A stretch of 11,497 nucleotides of DNA, from the NCBI GenBank assembly GCA_020638335.1, contig JACKIT010000019.1, forward strand, positions 1 to 11,497, read 5' to 3'. The stretch is from Rhodospirillales bacterium. GTDB taxonomy: Bacteria > Pseudomonadota > Alphaproteobacteria > Micavibrionales > Micavibrionaceae. A program made the position numbers and the translations under genes. Of this stretch, positions 6,727 through 11,497 are shown one piece after another. Each line of letters begins with the position of its first letter. Position 1 is the stretch's first letter. The notes under the pieces were generated by a model. It was not told the DNA's origin. It did not search any database and worked only from the letters and a program-made list of their open reading frames with translations.

Positions 6727-7038
6727 GTGCCCAGAGATATAAAAGAAGTTGAAAAAAATGTTGAAGCCGCAGCTAAGATGTTGAAAGTCTTATCAAATGA
6801 GCGGCGTTTGTTAATCGTGTGCATTTTGCATATGGGAGAGAAGAGTGTTGGCGCGCTGGAGGAGATGATTGGTCTTAGTCAGTCCGCGCTTTCTCAGCAT
6901 CTTGCGCGGTTGCGCAGGGATGGCATTGTAAAAACTCGTCGGGATGCGCAGACAATCTATTACTCCTTGAATTCTGGTGAAGCGGAAAAAATTCTTGCCT
7001 GTTTGCATGATATTTACTGCGATGAGGATGCCTGCTGA
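6727..7038 (+). CDS. ArsR-family winged-helix regulator of the SqrR/BigR/HlyU persulfide-sensor type
   Basis: This 103-residue DNA-binding repressor probably responds to sulfide-derived persulfides. LSNERRLLIVCIL (22-34), then SVGALEEMIGLSQSALSQHLARLRRDGIV (40-68) as helix-turn-helix, and the wing TRRDAQTIYYSL (70-81) follow the SqrR/BigR pattern closely. C32 and C98 are 66 residues apart, the same spacing as the sensing pairs reported for SqrR (C41/C107) and BigR (C42/C108). C92 and C103 are extra. The classic ArsR metal-binding CVC motif is absent. Start is GTG 6727, with AGGA (6712-6715) 11 bases upstream. No sqr, persulfide dioxygenase or sulfurtransferase gene lies beside it, so its targets are probably elsewhere, plus itself. 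It ends 12 bases from the convergent GT9 gene. Confidence 0.88.
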   Translation: MPRDIKEVEKNVEAAAKMLKVLSNERRLLIVCILHMGEKSVGALEEMIGLSQSALSQHLARLRRDGIVKTRRDAQTIYYSLNSGEAEKILACLHDIYCDEDAC

Positions 7039-7050
7039 TTCACTGCGAGA

Positions 7051-8016
7051 TTAATGCATAGTTGAGGGGCGCTTTTGCCGGGTTTCTTGCAGTGTGGAGT
7101 TTTGCATTACTGTCTCAACATCTAAATCCTGTAGATTGTCCTTTTGCAGCACTTTGACGTTTTCGCCTTTTGGGGCGTGGCGGGTCGGGTTGCTGGTTGC
7201 AGAAAACAAGACAAGGCATGGACAGGTGGTAGCAGCGATCAGGTGCATCGGGCCTGTGTCGTTGCCGATAGTGGCGGCGGCGTTTCGTCCTAGCGTGGCA
7301 ATTTGTTCTAAGTTTGTTTGATTGGTTAAATTCAATGCTTCAGGGCAGGTGTTTGCGATGGTTGTTGTCGCTGCGGCATCGGCCTGTGTGCCGATGAGTA
7401 CAGGCTGATAGTGCATTTTGACAAGTTGTTGTGCGAGCCGGGCATAATTTTCGGCGGGCCAGCGTTTTTGCGGGTGTTGCGGCGCGCAACCAGGTACGAG
7501 TAATACGTACGGGTCTTTAAGAGCAAAGTTGGAGAGATCGCCGCTCATCCAATCAAGGCGATCGATTTTAATATCGGCGATTCCTGCAAGCGCTAATGTT
7601 TGTACGTGTCCATCGAAAGCATGTCCTGCTGTACGTTCTGGCGATGTATCGCGGTGAGAGGCTCCGATTGCTATGCCGACCCATTCGGGTTTATTTTTGA
7701 AGAGTTTAAAGTAAAAGTTGGTGCGATCGTTGTTTTGCAGGTCATAAACACGGGTAAATTCGCCGCTATTTAAACGTTTGCGCAGTGAGGCCCAACCTTT
7801 GAAGTTTAAAAGTTTTGGTCGTGTGTCGAGCCAGACTTCATCAAAATAGCCGCATTTCCTGGCGAATCCTTCGAAGGCTCGCGTGGTCAGAATTGTGATA
7901 TATGCGTCTTTATGGTGCCTGCGGATTGCCGCCATAGGCCCGAGCGCCTGTATAAAATCTCCCAGCGCGCTGAGTTTGATGACCAGGATTTTTTGCTTGT
8001 TGGTGTGATCCGGCAT
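7051..8016 (-). CDS. Glycosyltransferase family 9 (heptosyltransferase-like)
   Basis: GT9 enzymes add heptose or another sugar from an ADP-sugar donor to the LPS core on the cytoplasmic face of the inner membrane. The N-terminal motif LVIKLSALGDFIQALG (11-26) includes the conserved SALGD aspartate D20. The donor-binding C-terminal half shows VPGCAPQHPQKRWPAENYARL only in part as the family P-G-x-x-KRWP-x-x-x-Y block (175-191), then GNDTGPMHLIAA (251-262). There is no membrane segment. Length (321) is normal for GT9. ATG 8016-8014 follows directly after the TAA of the upstream GT4 gene (8019-8017), and AGGA six bases before the start lies inside that gene, so the two are translationally coupled. 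The sugar added cannot be read from sequence; WaaC/WaaF-like or a core/O-chain enzyme are the options. Confidence 0.88.
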   Translation of the reverse strand: MPDHTNKQKILVIKLSALGDFIQALGPMAAIRRHHKDAYITILTTRAFEGFARKCGYFDEVWLDTRPKLLNFKGWASLRKRLNSGEFTRVYDLQNNDRTNFYFKLFKNKPEWVGIAIGASHRDTSPERTAGHAFDGHVQTLALAGIADIKIDRLDWMSGDLSNFALKDPYVLLVPGCAPQHPQKRWPAENYARLAQQLVKMHYQPVLIGTQADAAATTTIANTCPEALNLTNQTNLEQIATLGRNAAATIGNDTGPMHLIAATTCPCLVLFSATSNPTRHAPKGENVKVLQKDNLQDLDVETVMQNSTLQETRQKRPSTMH

Positions 8017-9231
8017 TTAGAGTCCTGTCTGGGCATAGCTTTTTTGCTGGCTATGGAAGGGATATTCGCCGCTGGACGGGGTGATTTCACCACGCAGCAA
8101 TTCGGCGTAAACGTCAAGCGTTTTGTCGGCCATTTGTTCTTTGGTGAAGTTGGCGGCTATATGGGCCATGGCGCGTGTGGCGAGCATGGAGCGCTGCGTT
8201 GGGGTGAGGGCCAATGCATCTTCGATGGCGGCGGCCAGCGCTTGCGGATTAGAGGGTTCGATCAGCCAACCGGTTTGGCCGCGTAAAATTGTTTCTTGCG
8301 CCCCGCCGTGGTCAGAGGCAACGATAGGGCGGCCCATGGCCTGAGCTTCGACGGGGACGCGGCCAAAGCCTTCTGGATCTGTGGACGGGCAGACAACGAC
8401 TGTTGAGAGCATATAGGCGGCGGGCATATCGTTGCAGTGATCAACGATTCGCACGCGCCCTTCCAGCCCTTTGGCAGCGATTTGTTCATCAAGTTCCTTG
8501 CGATATTCTTTGCGTCCTTGATCCGAGCCGATAATGACGCAGAACAGATCTTCACGGTGGATGCGTTCTAGTGCATTTATGAGAACAGAATGGCCTTTCC
8601 AGCGGGTAATGCGTCCGGGCAGCATGACGATATTAGCGCCGTCAGGAACGCGCCAGCTTTGCGCGAGGGCGATCATGCGCTGGGGCGTTACAGCGGTGGG
8701 GTGAAAGCGTTCCATTGGGATGCCGCGCGGGATCAGGCGGATCGTACGATTATCCAAATTATAATTTTTGCGTAAGTAGTCGGCGACATAGTTTGAAATC
8801 GCGATGACCCGCTCTCCTTGCGCGATTGAGCTGTTATAGAATTTTTTGGCGTCACCGCTGATATTATAGGGTGCGTGGCAGGTGGTTATATAATGGGCCG
8901 ATGTTTTTTTGCAGGCATAATAAGCGCTCCAGGCCGGGGCGCGGCTGCGAGCATGGACAATGTTGACATTATAGCGTTCGATAATTTTGCGCAGGGCGAT
9001 GATATTGCGCCACATGACGAGCGGGCTTTTGGAATGAACCGGCAGGTTGATGTGCACCGCACCGATGCGTTCAAGCTCGTGGACCCGGCTGCCGCCATTT
9101 GATACAATGATGGCTTGCGCGCCGCTTGCAACCAACTCAGCAGCAATATCAATACATCCCTGCTCTGCGCCGCCGGGGCCGAGTTCAGGGATGATCTGCA
9201 TAATGACAGGTTGGGTTTGGAATGCGTTCAT
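8017..9231 (-). CDS. Glycosyltransferase, GT4-type (GT-B fold)
   Basis: The 404-residue enzyme transfers a sugar from a nucleotide-sugar donor to a glycan or lipid acceptor, probably in LPS or capsule assembly. The N-terminal acceptor domain has the glycine-rich GPGGAEQ (18-24). The C-terminal donor domain has PGRITRWKGH (205-214) and the EX7E region from PEGFGRVPVEAQAMG (286-300) to GGAQETI (309-315). No signal peptide or membrane helix is seen. A 20-residue polar tail follows the last helix. AAAGG lies six bases before ATG 9231-9229. It is first in an operon with the GT9 gene, zero bases apart, and is divergent from the hydrolase at 9375. Acceptor and sugar are unknown. Confidence 0.9.
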   Translation of the reverse strand: MNAFQTQPVIMQIIPELGPGGAEQGCIDIAAELVASGAQAIIVSNGGSRVHELERIGAVHINLPVHSKSPLVMWRNIIALRKIIERYNVNIVHARSRAPAWSAYYACKKTSAHYITTCHAPYNISGDAKKFYNSSIAQGERVIAISNYVADYLRKNYNLDNRTIRLIPRGIPMERFHPTAVTPQRMIALAQSWRVPDGANIVMLPGRITRWKGHSVLINALERIHREDLFCVIIGSDQGRKEYRKELDEQIAAKGLEGRVRIVDHCNDMPAAYMLSTVVVCPSTDPEGFGRVPVEAQAMGRPIVASDHGGAQETILRGQTGWLIEPSNPQALAAAIEDALALTPTQRSMLATRAMAHIAANFTKEQMADKTLDVYAELLRGEITPSSGEYPFHSQQKSYAQTGL

Positions 9232-9301
9232 AAACAGCCTTTGCGGAATATTAACTCAGGGGGGGTGCAGCTACATACAAAACTTGTGTACTGGCCACAT
9301 T

Positions 9302-9328
9302 TGCCTAGATCGTTTATCTATATAGGCA
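9302..9328. promoter_or_regulatory. Inverted repeat in the divergent glycosyltransferase/hydrolase promoter region
   Basis: TGCCTA (9302-9307) and TAGGCA (9323-9328) form a perfect 6-base inverted repeat around a 15-base centre, which also contains GAT and ATC as weaker continuation of the dyad. It lies 71 bases upstream of the GT4 start and 46 bases upstream of the hydrolase start, a good place for a shared regulator site. A 10-base palindrome GATGATCATC follows at 9346-9355. No run of T follows, so a terminator is unlikely. Confidence 0.35.
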
Positions 9329-9374
9329 GGATATCGTTTTCGCAAGATGATCATCAATAAGGATAAGAAAATTC

Positions 9375-10169
9375 ATGACAAATTTATCGCTGCAAAGTGC
9401 TTCTGAGCCTCTTTCTACGTTAAAACGCGAAGGTAAGTCCGACTTGGCTTATGTGTATATTCCCCCGGGCCCAGCCGGGGAGGCGTTGCCGCTGGTTATG
9501 TTTTGCGGGGGGTATCGTTCAGATATGAACGGAACCAAGGCCTTATATCTGGAAGAACGCTGTAAAGCACGGGGGCAGGGCTATGTGCGTTTTGATTATA
9601 GCGGCCATGGTGCTTCGGGCGGTGAGTTTAATGATGGTACGATTGGTGCCTGGCTGGGTGATGCGATGGATGTTCTGGATCATGTTGCCAAGGGACCGGT
9701 TCTTGTTGTTGGTTCGTCTATGGGGGGATGGATTGCACTTTTGCTGGTGCGCGCGCGTGCAGGGAAGGTTCAGGGTGTGGTTGGAATCGCTGCGGCCCCG
9801 GATTTTTCAGAGGAATTGTTTGTACGTCTTGCCCCTGAGCAGCAAGATGAGATGATGCGCACCGGGTTTGTTGAAGTTCCGAATGATTATAGTGATGAGC
9901 CGTATCATTATAGCCGAAATTTTTATGAAGAGGCCAAGGCTCATCTGCTTTTGACCAAGCCGCAAGTTGCCGATTATCCCATTCGTTTGATTCAAGGCAT
10001 GAAGGATAAAGATGTTTTGTGGGAAACGGCGGCGAAGATTCAGAAGAATTATAGTAGCGGCGATGTCGATATTGTCTTCGTTGATGACGGGGATCACCGA
10101 CTTTCACGGCCTGAGGATCTGGAGTTGATTGATCGCGAAATTCAAGCTTTGAATGAGGCCCTATCCTAA
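9375..10169 (+). CDS. Alpha/beta hydrolase, ABHD10-like
   Basis: This cytoplasmic serine hydrolase of 264 residues is probably an esterase or thioesterase. The nucleophile elbow is GSSMGG (113-118, nucleophile S115). The acid is most likely D211 in GMKDKDV (208-214), and the base is H241 in DGDHRLS (238-244), so the full triad is present. CGGYRSDMNGTKA (44-56) and FDYSGHGASGGEF (73-85) fit the oxyanion region and the segment shared with mitochondrial ABHD10, an acyl-protein thioesterase and acyl-glucuronide esterase. Alphaproteobacteria carry many such relatives with untested substrates. AAGGA (9359-9363) lies 11 bases before ATG 9375. It stands alone, divergent from the glycosyltransferase operon, and ends in a small hairpin. 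Confidence 0.9.
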   Translation: MTNLSLQSASEPLSTLKREGKSDLAYVYIPPGPAGEALPLVMFCGGYRSDMNGTKALYLEERCKARGQGYVRFDYSGHGASGGEFNDGTIGAWLGDAMDVLDHVAKGPVLVVGSSMGGWIALLLVRARAGKVQGVVGIAAAPDFSEELFVRLAPEQQDEMMRTGFVEVPNDYSDEPYHYSRNFYEEAKAHLLLTKPQVADYPIRLIQGMKDKDVLWETAAKIQKNYSSGDVDIVFVDDGDHRLSRPEDLELIDREIQALNEALS

Positions 10170-10180
10170 AAGGGTTAGGA
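10164..10180. terminator. Weak hairpin between convergent hydrolase and membrane-protein genes
   Basis: TCCTAA (10164-10169, including the hydrolase stop codon) pairs with TTAGGA (10175-10180) around AAGGG. On the + strand a TTTATTT-like stretch follows five bases later. The stem is short and AT-containing, so termination would be inefficient. Confidence 0.35.
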
Positions 10181-10186
10181 CGTACT

Positions 10187-10609
10187 TTATTTACGTTTGT
10201 ATTGCATTTTCTTGTTTTGTGAACCAGCACGGAAAGAAACACCTTTTGAAGATTTTTCTGTGTAGACCGCTTCTTCGTTTGCAAATGGCCCTTTTCCAAA
10301 GAGTTTTAAGATCAGGAAGAAGGTGATAAAAACACCGGCAAAGGCCAGTCCGGCATAAAAGGCCCTGATAGTTAAAAGAGAGTCTATTGTCGCCCATGTT
10401 TCAGGGGCTGTGTTTTCCACTACGCTTTTGTAAGACGCTTCATCATATGTTGTCCAGATAAAGCCTAGTGCGCTGAATTTGAATTCTTTTTTGAGCAGGT
10501 CAATTGAGAAGATACCGGGATTGAGATGTTCATTGTAAAACAGGTAAAAATCATGCCCCAGCGCGATGAAAGCAGGGATGAGAAGCAGGAAAATAATAGA
10601 AGCGCGCAT
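10187..10609 (-). CDS. Small inner-membrane protein of unknown function, two predicted helices
   Basis: I do not recognise a named family for this 140-residue protein. The first hydrophobic segment (residues 4-18, IIFLLLIPAFIALGH) could be a membrane anchor or uncleaved signal. A second clear helix spans 83-104 (FYAGLAFAGVFITFFLILKLFG). Between them is a roughly 65-residue loop with several aromatic residues, probably periplasmic, and a positively charged tail (KKMQYKRK) that would stay in the cytoplasm by the positive-inside rule. ATG 10609-10607 has only a weak GAG upstream. A perfect 8-base inverted repeat lies 18 bases upstream of the start. It is convergent with the hydrolase, 17 bases apart, and has no operon partner here. 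Confidence 0.75.
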   Translation of the reverse strand: MRASIIFLLLIPAFIALGHDFYLFYNEHLNPGIFSIDLLKKEFKFSALGFIWTTYDEASYKSVVENTAPETWATIDSLLTIRAFYAGLAFAGVFITFFLILKLFGKGPFANEEAVYTEKSSKGVSFRAGSQNKKMQYKRK

Positions 10610-10626
10610 TTTTAAGCTCGTAGCGT

Positions 10627-10652
10627 TAGACTATAAATTAAACGATAGTCTA
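10627..10652. promoter_or_regulatory. Perfect 8-base inverted repeat upstream of the membrane-protein gene
   Basis: TAGACTAT (10627-10634) and ATAGTCTA (10645-10652) are exact inverted copies around ten bases. The right arm is itself part of GATAG-T-CTATC (10644-10654), another perfect dyad. The position just upstream of ATG 10609 on the - strand fits an operator or a 5' leader hairpin. It is not followed by a T run on either strand, so it is not a standard terminator. Confidence 0.4.
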
Positions 10653-10673
10653 TCAGTGAATAGGCGTTTCGCA

Positions 10674-10693
10674 AAGAGGCTACGCAACCTCTT
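10674..10693 (+). other. Hairpin upstream of the tRNA genes
   Basis: AAGAGG (10674-10679) pairs with CCTCTT (10688-10693) around eight bases, followed by GCACTTTTG on the + strand. It may be a weak terminator, insulating the tRNA genes or marking the end of an unseen transcript. The rest of the spacer 10610-10757 shows only a loose promoter candidate for the tRNAs: TTGCAC (10692-10697), 17 bases, TAATGT (10715-10720). Confidence 0.25.
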
Positions 10694-10757
10694 GCACTTT
10701 TGTATGGATACGGTTAATGTGCGCCGACTTAGGGCCTTAAACAGGCGTTAATCAAAA

Positions 10758-10848
10758 GGTGCTGTGGCCGAGTGGCTTAAGGCGCACGCTTGGAAAGCGT
10801 GTGTACGTTTATAGCGTACCGAGGGTTCGAATCCCTCCGGCACCGCCA
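10758..10848 (+). tRNA. tRNA-Ser (anticodon GGA)
   Basis: The 91-base gene starts with acceptor strand GGTGCTG, pairs with CGGCACC (one T-G wobble), then has discriminator G and an encoded CCA (10846-10848). The D-stem is GCC/GGC. The anticodon stem CACGC/GCGTG closes loop TTGGAAA, giving anticodon GGA, which reads UCC and UCU. The long variable arm GTACG-TTTATAG-CGTAC marks it as class II, as serine requires. The T-arm is GAGGG-TTCGAAT-CCCTC. Confidence 0.96.
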
Positions 10849-10852
10849 TTGT

Positions 10853-10868
10853 CCCTCGCTTTTGAGGG
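10853..10868 (+). terminator. Small hairpin between the two tRNA-Ser genes
   Basis: CCCTC (10853-10857) pairs with GAGGG (10864-10868) around GCTTTT. No T run follows directly, so it may be a processing or weak termination signal within a joint tRNA transcript; its arms also echo the T-stem of the upstream tRNA. Confidence 0.3.
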
Positions 10869-10886
10869 CATGGATTTTGATTTTCA

Positions 10887-10978
10887 GGACAGGTGGCGGA
10901 GCCCGGTTGAACGCGCTGCACTCGAAATGCAGTATACGCTTACGCGTATCGGGGGTTCAAATCCCTCCCTGTCCGCCA
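10887..10978 (+). tRNA. tRNA-Ser (anticodon CGA)
   Basis: The 92-base gene has a perfect acceptor stem GGACAGG/CCTGTCC, discriminator G and encoded CCA (10976-10978). The D-stem is GCG/CGC. The anticodon stem CTGCA/TGCAG closes loop CTCGAAA, giving anticodon CGA for UCG codons. The variable arm TACGC-TTAC-GCGTA is long, as expected for serine. The T-arm GGGGG-TTCAAAT-CCCTC has one wobble pair. It lies 38 bases after the GGA isoacceptor and 11 bases from the convergent gene at 10990. Confidence 0.96.
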
Positions 10979-10989
10979 TTTCCTAAATT

Positions 10990-11497
10990 TTAAGAAGCTT
11001 CTTTAATATTCTGCGGGGCTTCTTGATATTCAGGAGCTTTGGCATCTTCTAAAATTTCGATCATATCTTTGGTCAGCATTTCGCCCTGTTTCTTCTTTTT
11101 CATGACCTCGCGGGCTTTGGTGTATTCGGGCGCGTGCCAGAAGACGAGGCAGCCGTTGCAGCCCTTGCCGCAGCATCCTTCCACGCCAAAGCGGGGGGAT
11201 TTAAAAACTTTGCCTTCGTTGTCGTTGTCTGTGGCTTTTTGCAGGGCTTTGCGTCCTTCTTTAAAGGTAGCTTCGCGTCCTTTGCCCAGTTCTAGATTTT
11301 GCACGGTTTTATCAAGCTTGAGGCGCTGGGCCTGGACTGCGCTCATCGGCTTTTCCTTGCGCACGATGGTCATTGGTGGGAAATGGGTTTTCAGGTCTGT
11401 AATATTTTCATGTTCGAACAGGCTGAAAGGTACGCGAATAATGGTTTCTGGCGCGGCGTTGACGTGGTCGGTAATTTTACCGTTTGTTGCATTTTCG
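10990..11497 (-). CDS. C-terminal part of a larger protein with a cysteine-rich motif (possible U32-peptidase tail, partial)
   Basis: The - strand frame is open from the right edge to TAA 10992-10990, about 168 residues, so the start lies beyond the window. The internal ATG at 11373 is not the true start: the upstream stretch, including VPFSLFEHENITDLK, continues without a stop. The most notable element is GCCGKGCNGCLVFWH, four cysteines closely spaced, followed by basic KKKKQGEML and an acidic tail. The cysteines could bind zinc or an iron-sulfur cluster. From memory the FPPMTIVRKEKPM block and the CCGxGCNGCLxFW motif resemble the C-terminal end of some alphaproteobacterial U32 (collagenase-like) peptidases. 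I cannot confirm this without the catalytic part. Confidence 0.7.
   Translation of the reverse strand, partial: ENATNGKITDHVNAAPETIIRVPFSLFEHENITDLKTHFPPMTIVRKEKPMSAVQAQRLKLDKTVQNLELGKGREATFKEGRKALQKATDNDNEGKVFKSPRFGVEGCCGKGCNGCLVFWHAPEYTKAREVMKKKKQGEMLTKDMIEILEDAKAPEYQEAPQNIKEAS

Noticed and set aside
7037..7053. Search for a terminator between the convergent regulator and GT9 genes
   Set aside because: The gap is only 12 bases with no inverted repeat across it.
9259..9265. Run of seven G in the divergent glycosyltransferase/hydrolase spacer
   Set aside because: It is non-coding, so phase variation by slippage would not alter a frame, and it is not placed at a recognisable promoter spacer.
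10759..10986. Open frames on the + strand across both tRNA genes
   Set aside because: They translate tRNA sequence; both tRNAs fold fully with encoded CCA, so these are not protein genes.
10992..11003. 12-base perfect palindrome AAGAAGCTTCTT at the end of the partial cysteine-motif gene
   Set aside because: It lies inside the final codons and has no loop or T run; it is a chance product of Glu-Ala-Ser codons and is not a terminator.
1..11497. CRISPR arrays, insertion sequences, phage genes, defence or toxin-antitoxin pairs
   Set aside because: No spaced direct repeats, transposase or integrase motifs, or recognisable defence domains were seen on either strand.

Overview
The window looks like a stretch of an alphaproteobacterial chromosome of moderate GC, roughly 50-55% in the core genes. 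The evidence is an NDUFA9-type epimerase, a short single-parvulin SurA-like chaperone followed directly by rsmA, a guanylate kinase with a KRRGLM start, and a SqrR/BigR-type ArsR regulator with an SQSALSQHLARLR recognition helix. I cannot name the genus. A Rhodospirillales or Micavibrio-like relative is a guess.

Layout, left half. Bases 2-91 are the last codons of a GGDEF (diguanylate cyclase) protein. Then come four genes on the + strand: a UvrD/PcrA helicase (140-2362), an NDUFA9-like NAD(P)-binding protein (2431-3384), a periplasmic SurA-like peptidyl-prolyl isomerase (3404-4360), and rsmA (4338-5189), which overlaps the SurA-like gene by 23 bases. A 183-codon orphan gene of about 34% GC (5221-5772) follows. 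It has its own TATAAT box, and its last codons run antisense into the 3' end of guanylate kinase (gmk, 5711-6352, - strand).

Middle. A 374-base AT-rich spacer (about 29% GC) separates gmk from a divergent ArsR-family gene (6727-7038). This regulator has the cysteine pair of the persulfide sensors SqrR, BigR and HlyU. Convergent with it is a two-gene glycosyltransferase operon on the - strand: a GT4-type gene (8017-9231) followed without a gap by a GT9 heptosyltransferase-like gene (7051-8016). It probably serves LPS or another surface glycan.

Right part. Divergent from the glycosyltransferases is an ABHD10-like alpha/beta hydrolase (9375-10169). Next comes a small two-helix membrane protein on the - strand (10187-10609), two tandem serine tRNA genes (GGA and CGA anticodons), and the C-terminal part of a larger - strand protein with a dense cysteine motif that runs off the right edge.

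Most of the window is housekeeping: DNA repair, outer-membrane protein folding, ribosome maturation, nucleotide metabolism, cell-surface sugars and tRNA. I see no insertion sequence, CRISPR array, phage module or obvious new multi-gene system. The least ordinary parts are the low-GC orphan that reads into gmk, the solo persulfide-sensor regulator with its palindrome-bearing upstream region, and the absence of pdxA between the surA-like gene and rsmA.
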